DNA from: Antilocapra americana
Lineage: Eukaryota; Chordata; Mammalia; Artiodactyla; Antilocapridae
Length of the DNA: 64,000 nt
NCBI GenBank assembly: GCA_007570785.1
Contig: ML660774.1
Coordinates: 11,252,476 to 11,316,475, forward strand
Direction of reading: 5' to 3'
Shown here: one piece after another, positions 1 to 11,761 of the stretch
Position numbering within the stretch: the first letter of the stretch is position 1
Layout: each line of letters opens with the position of its first letter
Translations under genes and position numbers: made by a program
The notes under the pieces: model-generated
Told to the model about the DNA's origin: nothing
Database searches by the model: none
What the model saw: only the letters and a program-made list of their open reading frames with translations

Positions 1-990
1 TTTTTTCCTTTTTTAAGATTCTGCAAATATGTGATATCATATGAAATTTGCTTTTTACTGACTTCACTCACTATGATAATTTCCAGATCCATCCATATTG
101 CTACAAATGGCATCATTTTATTCTTTTTAATAGTTGAGTAATATTCCATTGCATATAGGTACCACATCTTCTTTTATTCATTCACCTGTTGATGGGCATT
201 TAGGTTGCTTCTATGTCTTGACTATTGTAAATAGTAGCTGCGGTGAAAACTGGGGTGCATGCATCCTTTTAAACCGTGTTTTTCTCTGGATATATGCTCA
301 AGAGTAAGATTGCTGGATCATATGGTAGCTCTATTTTCAGTTTTTTTAAGAAACCTCCATACTGTTCTCCATAGTGGCTGTACCAATTTACATTGCCACC
401 AACAGTGAAGGGGGGTGGAGAAAAGGAATAAATAAACAGCTTTTATTGTTGGAAGATTTTTTGATGATGGCCTTTCTAACTGGTGATAATCTCATTGTAG
501 TTTTGATTGCATTTCTCTAATAATTAGCAATGTTGAGCAACTTTTCTTGTGCCTTTCAGCCATCTGTATGTCTTCTTTGGAGAAATGTCTATTTAGGTGT
601 TCTGCCAATGTTTTTTGACTGGGTTTTTTTTTTTTTTTTAATAACGAGCTACATGAGATGTTTATATATTTTGGAGACTAATCCCTTATCAGTCATATTG
701 TTTGCAAATAGTTTCTCCCATTCTGTGAGTTGTCTTTTCATTTTGTTTATGGTTTCCTTTGCTGTGCAAAAGATTTTTAATATAATTAGGTTTCATTTCT
801 TTGTTTTGGGTTTTATTTCCATTACTCTAGGAGGTAGATCAATGATGTGGTTACAATTTATGTCAGTGTTCTGCCTGTTTTTCTCTAAGAGTTTTATTGT
901 ATCTGGTCTTACATGTAGGTCTTTAACCCATTATTTTTGTGTATGGTGTCAAAGAATGTTCTAATTCCTTTCTTTTTCATGTAGCTGTAT
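1..990 (-). mobile_element. Decayed L1 LINE, 3' part including ORF2 end
   Basis: The + strand reads as the reverse complement of an L1 3' end. Recognisable pieces are GTAATATTCCATTG, the ORF2 C-terminal region around CTCCATAGTGGCTGTACCAA, and TCTTCTTTGGAGAAATGTCT further on. Many stops and indels mark it as an old, dead copy cut by the window's left edge. The open frame at 530-964 is only an antisense reading of this L1. Confidence 0.88.
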
Positions 991-1424
991 AAGTAGAGCA
1001 GGTTTGATGTCCACGAGATCAGACAGAAATAGCTGTGGGTATAGTCAGCATTCAGGTGTTCAATTGGGTAGGAAGGATTAGTCGGAAAGTGGATTATAGA
1101 ATAAGGACCAGGAGAACATCTCTGTTCCAACCTGAATGAATGGATGTGTTCTGGAATACTTACTGCTGTTTATTGGCCATGTGATCTGTGGAAAAAAATT
1201 TTAACTGGGATAAAATTAAGTATCATGAAAAGCATTTAGCTTCAGTGCACAAGTAGGAGTTTTGACAGGTACGCACTTGTGTAGCCAATAGTAATCAAGG
1301 TAGAGAACGTGTCCATCACTCCCAGAAAGTTCTTTCAACCATGTGAACAAGTGGCTAAACTTTGGTCAGTAGTAAAGTGAGGATTATAATAATGCTTGTT
1401 TTACAAGGTTGTTGACATTATAAC
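991..1424. other. Unique intronic sequence
   Basis: Nothing was recognised here except a possible short MIR remnant around 1370-1410. Confidence 0.4.
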
Positions 1425-1605
1425 AATAGCAGCTAACAATTGTGTCTGAGTTAGAAAGTTTCAAAACTTGCACAGAATTCTTTAAACAATCTTATGGGAT
1501 GGAATATTATTGTTGTATCAGTTTTTACAGATGAGGAAAATGTGACCAAGATTATTTTTGGCTTGCCCAAGGTAGGTAACCCAGTTACTGAGTAAATGTG
1601 GGAGC
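1425..1605 (-). mobile_element. MIR SINE relic
   Basis: The core resembles antisense MIR: TTTTACAGATGAGGAAAATG followed by GCCCAAGGTAGGTAACCCAG. It is short and diverged. Confidence 0.6.
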
Positions 1606-1667
1606 TCTCCATGAATAATGCCTGCCTTCTGTGTCTAGGCAGCTGTGGGTCTGTAGCTGTATTTGTT

Positions 1668-2040
1668 CGTTGTTGTTCAGTCACTCAGTTGTGTCTGACT
1701 CTTTGCGACCTCAAGGATTTCAGCAAGCCAGGCTTCCCTGTCCTTCACCATCTTCCGGAGTTTGCTCAGACTCATGTCCGTTGAGTCGATGCCATCCAGC
1801 CATCTCATCCTCTGCCACCCCTTCTCCTGCCTTCAGTCTTTCCTAGCATCAGGGTCTCTTCAAGTGAGTCAGGTCTTTGTATCAGGTGACCAAAGTACTG
1901 GAGCTTCAGCATCCGTCCTTCCAATGAATATTGAGGATTGATTTCCTTAAGGGTTGATTGGTTTGATCTCTTGTCCAAGGGACTCTCAAGAGCCTTCTCC
2001 AGCACCACAGTTCCAAAGTATCGGCGTTCAGACTTCTTTA
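1668..2040 (-). mobile_element. BovB LINE 3' fragment
   Basis: It begins with GTTGTTCAGTCACTCAGTTG and continues through the BovB-specific ORF end (CAGCATCAGGGTCTCTTC, then AAAGTACTGGAGCTTCAGCA). The antisense frame encodes the LKLQYFGHLIQRPDSLE signature of the BovB protein C-terminus. Confidence 0.9.
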
Positions 2041-3749
2041 CCTTGCATATCCATAAATGTTACTTAATTTTGTTATTGTGAAAAGGAGAGTTTGGAAAGA
2101 GATTGAGGACACATTTGGGCTGGCTTTAATGTCCATTGCTATTTATTAACTCTGTTTCTTGGGCAAGGTATTGGATGACTGGAAGCATCAGATTTAACAC
2201 CCGAAAAGGCTCAGGGTAGGAAGGAGGTGACTGTCATGGGACCTGTCTGACCCATGGGCCTGTCAGCTGGGCGGGTGACTGTGAGAGCACATTGAGGACG
2301 GACTTTGAAGTGCTGTGCGCTGGTGTGTCATCTTGAGCCACGGAAGAGGTAGCCGCCTCTCCCCCAGCTTGGCCGCACACACTGGCTGACTGTGGGCGCA
2401 CAAGGACTCGACAGTGTGTCAGGGAGCAGCAGTCCCCGCTTGTCAGTTTCTCGGTGTGCTGAATACTGTGTTTACACAGCCTTTTCTGTCTCACGTCTTC
2501 TGACATTCAAAAGCCTCTGTTTTCAGCTGTTAGGTCAGCCTCATGCCACAATGCTTGTCATTTTATTTGAAGAGAGTCTTTAAACAGTTGGTATTTTGAT
2601 TTTCTTTCTGAAAAGTGCACCCCTGATACAAAACAGTCTGCGCTGGCTTGAGGTGGGCGAGTCCCTGAGTAATCCGAACTGCGGGATGTGTACTGGCCTG
2701 AATGGAATTCTCTTGTGTGTGCATCCTGTGTTCCTGAAGATGAGCCTTTCCCGTCGTTAGCGTAGATGCCAGTAATGAAATGTAGCCCTAACTTCATTTA
2801 GGTTTGGTCAGTGTAGGCATTCTCTCCAGGGCTGCTTTCTCTAGGATGGTTTTCCTCCCTCCCCAGTATACCCGCTTCTGGGGTGGTTCCTGGTCCTGGA
2901 GGAGTGGTACAGCATCATGTCGTCATACAGCAACAGGGGAGGCTGTCTGGTCCAGGTCTTCCTGCCAAGCTCTTGGTCTCTGCAGAAGAAGCTCATCGTG
3001 GACAGTCTTGAGATGCCTCTGTCTGCGTGGAGCCCACAGGGCTTTTGTGGGTGTGCCGGCTTCTTGGTCTCTGTATGGGCTTCCAGGGAGGGCTGGGGCA
3101 TACACTGACCCTTCTTCAAGGGCTCTCAGGCCTTTCTGATCCACTGGCTGTCTCAGCAGTTTCTTTTGCGTGAGTCTCTCTCTCTCGTCCTCCCCTTTGG
3201 TCTTCTTGGAGAGTGGGCATCAGCTGCCGGTGGCTCAGCAGGCACCCTCCCTCTTCTTCCTCGCTGCCTTTTTCACCGGGCTCAGAGGTGCCAAGTGAGG
3301 ATTTATGAATCAGGTGTGCTTGGGGACAAAATGTCTACTATGAAATGATGAATTGGAAAAAAAAATGGGACATATTAAGATTTTCATCAAGCTAATTCAT
3401 ATAGTCTGAACTAAAAGAATGTTCTACAGTTATGTATGCCCTTCATTTTGGTATTAAAATGTCCTTTTATAATGTGTTGGTAGTAGTAAAAAGTTACTTT
3501 GTCCGAAGTGTCTTTTAAGGGAAAGATTTAAAGCTGGCTTCCCCACGTTGTCTCTCCAGATCTTCGGGGAGGAAATTTTCACTTGTCCCTAAAATCTCAA
3601 AGGTCGACAGGCACTTGCTGACCTGCTCCTAATCTTCAGCCCAGGTTCCCCTGCTTCACGGAGTTACACTTAACCATGCCCTCCAGGTCCACAGTAGTGG
3701 AGCCCATCCTCTGGGTTCCCTCAGGCTGTGTCATTTTGCAGTTTTTAGA
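2041..3749. other. Unique, GC-richer non-repeat sequence
   Basis: About 2160-3340 is clearly richer in G and C than its surroundings and contains short overlapping open frames on both strands. I recognised no protein family and no repeat. Around 3350-3740 the sequence returns to ordinary A/T-rich intron. Confidence 0.45.
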
Positions 3750-3870
3750 AAATATTTTTACTGTTTGGCCGAGCCCTATAACATCTTAGTTCCCCAACCA
3801 GGGATCGAACCCATGCCCCCCTGCAGTGGAAGCTTGGAGTCTTAACCACTGGACCATCAGGGAAGTCCCC
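3750..3870 (-). mobile_element. CHR-type tRNA-Glu SINE
   Basis: The fragment ends CTGGACCATCAGGGAAGTCC, the reverse of the GGGACTTCCCTGGTGGTCCAG head of this artiodactyl SINE. It contains the antisense box around CAGGGATCGAACCC. Confidence 0.85.
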
Positions 3871-3884
3871 TGCAACTGTTGTAA

Positions 3885-3990
3885 TTATTTATTTGACCTT
3901 TGCTTCAAGAACAGGGACTGTCTTCACCATCATGTCCCTAGCAGAGCAGCTGGTGCATGGTAGGCGAGTAATGGATTTTGTTGAATGAAT
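3885..3990 (+). mobile_element. L2 LINE 3' end relic
   Basis: The pattern of acagggactgtcttcacc, then catggtaggcgagtaatgg, then tgttgaatgaatg matches the L2 3' terminus. Confidence 0.6.
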
Positions 3991-4707
3991 GACAGCTCTT
4001 TTAGTAAAAGGTCACTTGATAGCCGGGATGAAGAAACTGGCTGGATGGTGCATGAAGTAACTGACCCTCATTTAGTACTTAGGACTGTTCTAGTACCCTT
4101 ATATGGGTTCTTTTATATTTTTGGTAGCTAGTTGGAGGCTTTGACTATAATAAAAACCTCATAAGAAATATTTCATGCTTGAAAGTCTCTAATAGTAAGA
4201 AAATAGTTGTAAGGAAATTGGTTAAGGTTTAGACTGCTAACTAAAATATCTTACATTTATATAATTGTGGGGGACAGAATTACAGAATTAGTCTCAACTG
4301 TAAATGTGGATGAAGTTCAACTACACTGCCCTCTTGTTTATAACAGTTAGACTAGGAAGTTAGTATCCCAAAAGAGTGGTGTTATTTTATGTAATTCTGA
4401 TCAAAATATTTTATACAGAGGGTTACAGTCACTTGGAGAAAGGCATGAGTAGATACTGGAATTCTTCACTTAAATTGGAATGTTGAATTTCACAAATACT
4501 ATTTTCTGGAGCAATCCTATCCAATTTTTTTTTTCCTTCCTTTAACCAAGAACTTCATTGTTTGCATGTTTGCACCTGTCAGTCTATACACAAATTTTAA
4601 TTTCGTACAAAACTCTATATTCCATATTGCTAGGTCACTGCACTCTCCGTTTGATGCCACATGTCCATCAAGAGTTATTTCCCCAAACCACAGTCTGCCT
4701 GATTGTG
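3991..4707. other. Unique intronic sequence
   Basis: This A/T-rich stretch contains nothing that I recognise. Confidence 0.4.
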
Positions 4708-4843
4708 TGTTGTTGTTCAATCACTAAGTTGTGTTCCCAACTCTTTGTGACGCCTGGACTGTAGCCTGCCAGGTTCCTCTGTCCGTGGAATTTTCCCAGG
4801 CAAGAATACTGAAGTGGGTTGCCATTTCCATCTCTAGGAATCC
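4708..4843 (-). mobile_element. Bov-A SINE fragment
   Basis: It carries antisense Bov-A landmarks: TGTTGTTCAATCACTAAGTT, GGCAAGAATACTGAAGTGGG and GTTGCCATTTCC. The tRNA-derived head is absent. Confidence 0.85.
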
Positions 4844-5262
4844 TCTCTTATTTTTAAGTGCAAATCTTCATTACCTCCATCTCTGCCTTGTCAACTCCAT
4901 GCCAGCCTGTCTTGCTATCACAGATCTGTGTAAAGGGAAGTAGTGCTCTTGGCCTCAGTTTATAGCATGTCGGCCACGACTGAGTTACAGGTTGCCGTTG
5001 AGGCTGGAGTTATAGTATTGAATTATATCTGCTGAGAATTTATTGCTGAGGATACCTACTGAGAGGTTTCTGTCTCAATTGACTCTCATGTACTGATGAT
5101 TTTAAAGGTTGTCACAGTCAGTCAGGCTGTCATTCAGTTGGGAGCCGAATTTGGACAATTTTCATGGAGCTGAAGACTTTGTATTAAACAGTTCGCTTTA
5201 GAAATATAAAGCTAAACAGAGCCAAATTTGTGAATTTCCAAGTATTTCCATAGGACAACAAT

Positions 5263-5478
5263 TTGTTGTTAAGTCGCTGAGTCGTGTCTGACTCTATTGC
5301 AAGCCCAAGAACTCTAGCCTCCCAGGCTCCTCTGTCCATGGGATTCTCCAGGCAAGAATACTGGAGTGGGTTGCCATTTCCTACGCCTGAGGATCTTCCT
5401 GACCCAGAGATCAAACTCATATCTCTCACATCTGCATTGGCAGGTGGATTCTTTACCTCTGAGGCACTTGGGAAGCCT
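5263..5478 (-). mobile_element. Bov-tA SINE, near full length
   Basis: It contains the whole antisense unit from GTTGTTAAGTCGCTGAGTCG through CAAGAATACTGGAGTGGGTT to GGCACTTGGGAAGCC, including the tRNA-derived part around 5400-5478. Confidence 0.9.
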
Positions 5479-6587
5479 TTAGCAGAACAATATGCATATT
5501 CAATGTGTTTTCTTTTTTTTCAATTACACTGTTGATTTTTCCAAGTTTCTGGAGGACAGAGTCTAAGAATAGGCTCCCTCTATACTCCTATCTGTGAAAT
5601 GCCAAAAGTAGCCAATTGTGGAGCAGTGAGGTTTTGTTCTGCTTATGAGGGTAAAGGAGGGGGAGCTGGCTGGGTTTCTCAGGTCCTGAGATCCATATTG
5701 TATTCCTTTGCTTTCCTGGTGAATTCCTGGTGAATTCAGGTGTCCTGGGACTGCAGGAGGGGAAGATGCTCACTTGCAGGGCTGGAGACCCCCAGTAAGC
5801 GGATGCCAAGTGCCATGGCCAGGAACACCGACTGAATCTTCTTTCTTCCTTGGATCTGCAGCTCAGTGTCAGGCTACCCTGTTGTCTGCTCAAATACTAG
5901 AGCCTAACATGTTATTCTTAACATTTTCATGAGGTCTTTATTTAATGTTATCAGTAGAAATTTGCAGAGCAAATATTTAACACTGTGGGTTCAGAAATCA
6001 TTTACATTTCTTTAGACTTCTTGAGAACATCCAGGTTGGGGATGAATGAAAGAGATGAATTTTGATGAGGCCTGGTGTCCTTGCAGGAGAGGCACAAGGT
6101 AAAATACAGAAATGTGTTTTCCCCTGTATTTTTTGGATGTGTTCTCCCTTGAAATTTCAGTTGTTAAAACCTTCAAGCCTAGTTTGAAGTTTTTAATGCT
6201 TCATTTTTAGCAGTGAGCTGGAAAAACAAACCAAACACTTAGCTCAAAACTTAGGTTTCCATAGCTGTCTTTTATGGAGGTGTAGTAGTAAACGGTGCAG
6301 TCTTTTATCATCAGATATATTTAGTGCTTCTGGTAGGTCTGTCCCAATTACAGAAGTTATAGTATATGGTTATTTTTATAAATAGAGCAAAGGAATATTT
6401 AGCTTTGTCTTGGTATGCTATTCTTTTTTTTGAAAGGTAGCTAAAACTGTCTTAGAATATTTTTATCAATACCTACCTGTTCCCAAGGCTGTTACACAAA
6501 TCTGAAATCTCCAACTTGCTACTTGCTAGATGTGATTATTTCTGGGGGAAAAAAAAGTTGTCACTGAGTTGAAAATTTCCTGGCACA
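5479..6587. other. Unique intronic sequence
   Basis: No gene or clear repeat was recognised. Open frames in 5588-5893 show no family features. Confidence 0.4.
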
Positions 6588-6690
6588 GGGACTTCCCTGG
6601 TGGTCCAGTGGTTAAAACACCATGCTTCCACTGTAAGATCCCACTTGCTTCATGGCACGGCCAAAAGATGTAAAAAAAAAAAAAAAAAAT
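6588..6690 (+). mobile_element. CHR-type tRNA-Glu SINE with poly(A) and target duplication
   Basis: The head GGGACTTCCCTGGTGGTCCA and the GGCACGGCCAAAAGATG tail end in an 18-base A run. The flanks TTTCCTGGCACA (about 6576-6587) and TTTCCTGGCACA (about 6698-6709) look like the target-site duplication. Confidence 0.88.
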
Positions 6691-7774
6691 TTTTTTTTTC
6701 CTGGCACATGTGTTAAAATTCTCATAAGAATAGGAGATCTTTCAGCCTTTCTTCTTCTTTTTCTTTTTAACCTGATGAAATAATGGGCACTATGGGTTGC
6801 ATGTTTGGAAAAGGAGCCCAGCTTTGGTTGGGCCAACTGAAGGCAGTGTTGGGGAGGGTTGGCCTGTAAAGGCCATGACCTCGCTATCCTTGGAGGACAT
6901 TCGCCTTTGCAGGGCCCTTTGATTCTTGCTGCGTTAGCAGAGGAGTGTTGCTAATCCTTCTGAGACTTGCCTGGCTTCTGCAGGGTTTCTCTCTAAGGAC
7001 TTGGCCTCCTGATGATCCAGGGCCAAGTCCAGAATCAGAGAGGGGCTGCTGCCCTAAAAATAGGCCCAATATAAAAAAGGAGAGAGTCAATGGCACAGAG
7101 CCACTGCTCCCTTCCTGCTGCCTGGAGAAGATCCCGATAGGAGCAGTCAAGCCGGGGGAGGGTGTGTGTCTGAAGACAGGTGTGAAAAGTGCATGGAGGG
7201 CGGGTGTTCTCCTGCTGACTCGCGTGGGAGTGGAGGGGTTAGCAGTGTTACTGATTGATGAGGCTGGGCTTGGTGAGATATAGTTCTTGATGGTTCTCAT
7301 TTGCAAGAAAATACTTTGTATTTAATGTTAGTCACAGTAGTTTTGAGGAATGGCAACAGTAACATGCCTTGTTTCCTATACTGCCCCGGAACACAAAGCT
7401 GAGCCTTGTCTGAAAACTTGCAGACAGCAGATCACTGAAACAAAGACCTGTACATTTTAAATGGAAGTTTCTGGGAGGATTATTTAACATGCTTACTCAT
7501 AACTCTTTGGATATATATGGTGCGCATTTTATGTTGAAGTCATGTGAGCTGGAAGAAACTTCAGACTCAAAGTGAGACACAAAAGAATCTTTACAGAAAG
7601 GTAGCTGGTTTTTATTTGGGTATGAAATATACAAAACTTAATAGTTATTTTAGAGAGTTCTATTTTTAATTTAAGGTGAAACCGTATCACTTGACAAACA
7701 ATCAGTTGTTAAAAGGCCAAGAATACCTTTTCCCTCCCAGCCTTCAGGTAATTGTGGAGGACTGAATGGTGAAG
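6691..7774. other. Unique intronic sequence
   Basis: About 6840-7280 is moderately GC-rich with weak open frames on both strands and no recognised family. The rest is plain intron. Confidence 0.4.
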
Positions 7775-7935
7775 GGGCTTCCCTGGTGGTTCAGCGGTGA
7801 ACACCAGGAGACGTAAGTTTGATTCCTGAGTCAGGAAGATCCCCTGGAGAAAGAAATGGCACCTCCCTCTAATATTCTTTGCCTGGGAAATCCATGGGAT
7901 CACAGAGAGTTGGACGTGACTTATTGACTAAACAA
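7775..7935 (+). mobile_element. Bov-tA SINE, diverged
   Basis: The head GGGCTTCCCTGGTGGTTCAG and the body GATCCCCTGGAGAAAGAAAT are present. A short GGTGAAG motif occurs on both flanks (about 7768 and 7942), a probable target duplication. Confidence 0.85.
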
Positions 7936-8004
7936 TAATGGGTGGTGAAGAGATGGAGAATATTTTGTTTGAAGACATACCTATTGATTCAGGTTTTATT
8001 TAAT

Positions 8005-8125
8005 TTCTTTTTAAATCATGACACATGGCTTGGGGATCCTGGGTCACTGACCAGGGATTGAATCTGGGCCCTTGGCAGTGAAAAGTGACAAGTTGTAACC
8101 ACTGGCTCACCAGGGAGTTCCCCAT
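8005..8125 (-). mobile_element. CHR-type tRNA-Glu SINE
   Basis: The antisense landmarks GACCAGGGATTGAATCTGGG and CACTGGCTCACCAGGGAGTT are visible. The copy is diverged. Confidence 0.8.
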
Positions 8126-8189
8126 ACTGATTTAGGAATGGATGGTCATTTATTTTCAAGGATTTTTCCACTCTGTCTCAGAGTTGACT

Positions 8190-8403
8190 TTTTGTCACTC
8201 GGTCTTGTCCAACACTTTGCTACCCCATTGTTTATAGCCCTCCAGGCTCCTCTGTCCCTGGAATTCTCCTGGCAAGAATACTGGAGTGGGTTGCCATTTC
8301 TGTCTCCAGGGGATCTTCCCGACCCAGGGATCGAACTCACGTCTCCTGCATCTTCCTGAATTGGCAGGCAGGTTCTTCATCTCTGAGGCCCTAGAGAAGC
8401 CCA
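8190..8403 (-). mobile_element. Bov-tA SINE, near full length
   Basis: Antisense Bov-A body (CAAGAATACTGGAGTGGGTT) plus the tRNA-derived part (CCCAGGGATCGAACTCACGT) ending near 8403. A poly(G) run follows at about 8440. Confidence 0.9.
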
Positions 8404-8549
8404 AGTTGACCGTTTTGTTTAGACCGTATCATCTTTTGGGGGGGGGGCACAGTGAGATCTCCCTTGCCTTTTGAAGATACTTCTTATATTTAGCATGAAG
8501 GCTAACCTGTTGCTAATTGTTGTTGTAGATCAGTGGGTCTGTGTTTCCT

Positions 8550-9290
8550 CCTAAGTGTGGTGAGAAGCCATAGAGAGCTTTGGGAGAGGATTTGCATGAG
8601 GTGACACGTTCAGAAGGATAATTTTGGTCACTTTGTGGAGAATGTATTTAAAGGAGGCAAGAAGCTAATGATTTGCCCATTTGGTTCAGCAGAGAGACAG
8701 TAGTGATGTGTACCTGGGGCAACAGTGAAGGTGAGAAGTGGCTGAGTTTGGAACATACTGAATATTTTGAGGGTAGCCTCTCTGCTCTTTAGGAGTGGCT
8801 ATTGAGGTGGGGATGGGGTGGAGGATGACAACTGGGTTTTTGGAGTAATCAGTGGGGTTGCATAGTGGTGTCTTTACAGAGACTGGGGCAAGAAGGAAGC
8901 TGGGGGGAGGTCTACAAGCCCAGAGTTGTCTTGTAGGAAGTTTGAGATGCCTGTTAGATAAGCAAATGTAGCTGTTGACTTGTCAACTGGATATTCAAAT
9001 CTGGAGCTTTAGAGAATGATCAGGGCTGGAGATACGTGCTTCTGTTATCCAACAGAAAGTGTTTGCTGTAATAATAAGATCATGAGTTGGGAAGAGAAGG
9101 GGTTAAGGGGCTGAGCCCTGTCTTACTCCCAGTACTGGGATGGGGTGGGGGTTGGTCAGAGAAGAATCCAGCAGAGGCATTTGCCAAGAAGCAGCCGTGA
9201 GTTTCAGAGGATGCAGACAGAGCAATGCCTCTGAGGTCATGTGAAGGATGTGTCTTGAATTTGAACCCTAGGGTGGGTGAAGAGTTGTGT
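8550..9290 (-). mobile_element. L2 LINE relic, ORF2 region
   Basis: The + strand carries the familiar antisense pattern of L2 reverse transcriptase: AAGTTTGAGATGCCTGTTAG, then TCAGGGCTGGAGATA, then ctgagccctgtcttactccc. Many indels make this an ancient dead copy. Confidence 0.7.
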
Positions 9291-9477
9291 TTACCAGACA
9301 GAGAACACTTTTGTTCACCTTTTGTTAAGTTGTGTGTTTGTGTATCGTTGTCATTTGGAATCTTTGATAAGCTTTAGCAAACCATGGTCGAATTCAGCCA
9401 AAAGTAAAAGCAAGTACAACAAATTACTTTAAAGCACCAGAATAACGTGGAACCTGATATTCTGATAAAATTCTGAG

Positions 9478-9840
9478 AAAAATGATACTGCTGAACCTAT
9501 TTCCAGGGTAGGAATGTCAGGGAGGCAGACATAGAGAACAGACTGGTGGACACAGTGGGGGCAGGAGAGGGTGGGACGAATTGGGAGAGGAGCATTAACG
9601 TGCATATCCTCTCATGTAGAATGGATCTCTAGTGGGAAGCTGCTGCATAGCACAGGGGGCTTGGCGAGCTGATGTCTGACAACCTCCAGGGGTGGGGTGG
9701 AGGGGTGCGTGTGAGGGAGTCTCAAAAGAGAAGGGATATAGGTATACATATAGCTGATTCATGATGAAGTACAGCAGAAACTAGCACAACATTGTAAAGA
9801 AATTATACTGCAAATAAAAATCAGTTAAAAAAACCACCAC
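9478..9840 (+). mobile_element. L1 LINE 3' end
   Basis: The terminal block with AGCACAACATTGTAAAGAAA and TTATACTGCAAATAAAAATC before an A-rich tail is typical of artiodactyl L1 3' ends. The GCATAGCACAGGGGGCTTGG stretch precedes it. Confidence 0.8.
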
Positions 9841-10122
9841 CAGAATCTGAGATTTAGTTAGGCAACCTCATTTCAGAGAAATGTATGCATTCTGTTAATC
9901 ATTTTTGAAGTGTTGACAATGGGTGGAGGCACCGTAATTCCCTTTGAGGGCCCCTAAGTCTCCAAACACTGCTTTACATTGACCACTTTTAAGACCTTCC
10001 TTTGCCTGGGCTCTTACTTCAGAGGCTCCATTCCGGATCACACTGAAATATAACCACGCTTGATATTTAAACAGTTGAGTTGCTGTTGACTGCTGATAAG
10101 ACACTACATTTAAGACTTTCCC

Positions 10123-10280
10123 AGGGACTTCCTGGTGGTCCAGTGGCTAAGACTTGGCCATCCCAGTGCAAGGGGCCCTGGTTCGATCCCTGGTCAGGGA
10201 TCTAGATCCCACATGCCACAACTAAAGATCCCGAATGCCACAACTGAGTCCCTGTGCAACTAAATGAATCGGTATTTAAA
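10123..10280 (+). mobile_element. CHR-type tRNA-Glu SINE
   Basis: Full head GGGACTTCCTGGTGGTCCAG, tRNA B-box region GGTTCGATCCCTGGTCAGGG, then CCACATGCCACAACTAAAGA. Confidence 0.9.
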
Positions 10281-10314
10281 TTACATATATACATATACAA
10301 ATATAAACACCCTT

Positions 10315-10560
10315 TTTGTTCTTTGCCTCCTTAGCTGCTACTACCTTTCCAGGTCTCACTTACACATGTGACTTGCTCAGAGACCCCCTGCTCCTGTAAT
10401 ACCAATGTCTTTTTTCATTGACCACAATTTCTGATTGAATAGTTGTGCAATTTTTTGTTGTTGTTGTCTATTTTGTTCACCCTTTTGTCTGTTTTGTTCA
10501 CACACCTAGCAGCATGTTTGGCATATGATGGGCACCTGACAAATCAGATGAATGAATGTC
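10315..10560 (+). mobile_element. L2 LINE 3' end relic
   Basis: The tail CTAGCAGCATGTTTGGCATA, then ATGGGCACCTGACAAATC and a final GAATGAATG match the L2 3' terminus. The upstream part is diverged. Confidence 0.5.
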
Positions 10561-10659
10561 TAGAAAAGAGCTCTCTTAGAGGTGCGACGATAGCTTTGGT
10601 TTCCAAGCTCAGTATTGTATTTACTTTAAAGTTAGATTTACTGAAGTATGATTTATTTA

Positions 10660-10860
10660 TAGCTTGCTCAGTCCTGTCCTACTCTTTGTGACCCTGTGGA
10701 CTGTAGCCCGCCAGGCTCCTCTGTCTATGGCATTTCCCAGACTAGAATACTGGAGTGGGTTGCCATTTCCTTCTCCAGGGGAATCTTCGAGATCCAGGGG
10801 TCAAACCCAGATCTGCATTGGCAGGCGGGTTCTTTACCATCTGAGCCACCAGGAAGCCAT
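10660..10860 (-). mobile_element. Bov-tA SINE
   Basis: Antisense body with CCGCCAGGCTCCTCTGTCTA, then AGAATACTGGAGTGGGTTGC, ending in CTGAGCCACCAGGAAGCC. Confidence 0.92.
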
Positions 10861-11761
10861 ACCGTTTTTATTGCTGAATGTTGTTTCATTATATGGATGT
10901 ACTGCAGGTATTTTATTCATCTGTCAACATTTGTGTTTACTTCTAATTTGGGAAAATTATTAAAATTTTCTTTCTGGTCTTAATAATAACACAGACAGGA
11001 TATTAAAACAGCATCAGTAGTCCATAGCCCTGTACCCCCCAACTCACATCTAATATATTCATCTTCTCATGTTCTTTTACTATATATTTTATATGACTGT
11101 AATCATGAAATGCACATTTTCCCTAGTTGTTTATATACTGCATTAGGTAAAAATGGTTGTATTTCATTGAGTTACTATACTATAATTTTCTTATCAGTCT
11201 CTTGTTCACATTTAGATTGCTTCTAAGTCAGTTGTAGAAAATATGCTAAAAATTCTCTGGCCTCCCCTCTGACAAATTCTTGGCAACACTTTACTTAAAA
11301 CTCTTAATTGGAAGTAATAGAAATCAATCCAGGTGAACTGAGGCAAAAACCAGATAGGCTTCATAAGCGTATGGGAAGTTAGTCACAACTCAAGTGTCAC
11401 GGAAGCTGTTGGGAAACAAGTCAGGTCAGGTCCCTCATTGCTTTCATTTCTGCTTCTCCTGGGACAAAGCTGCTTTTTTCTGCAGATCTTCGCTTCCTCT
11501 GCTTCTGCGTGCAGGGAAGAAGGGGGCTAACTCTGCAGGGCTTGACTTGATCGGCTTCTCAGTTCTAGGGAATTCCAGGGACCCACTCTGCCCCGTCTCT
11601 TTCAAATCCATGTGCTGGTTTGGAAGATACAATCTGGCCCCTTTTGAGAGTTGGTATCTTCACCAGGGCCAGTTTTTAGAGTGGGGCCACTTTAGGGAGT
11701 CAAGGGGGCTGTTGTCGGACAAAGGGGGTTGTTGTGACCTAATCCCAGTCTCGAAGTTTTA
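10861..11761. other. Mostly unique sequence, with possible old L1 remnants
   Basis: The start (10861-11260) contains antisense-L1-like scraps such as attgcttctaagtcag. From 11330 on it is moderately GC-rich with open frames on both strands that match nothing I know. Confidence 0.35.

Noticed and set aside
530..964. 144-codon + strand open frame
   Set aside because: It is the antisense of an L1 ORF2 relic. The hydrophobic look comes from T-rich antisense sequence.
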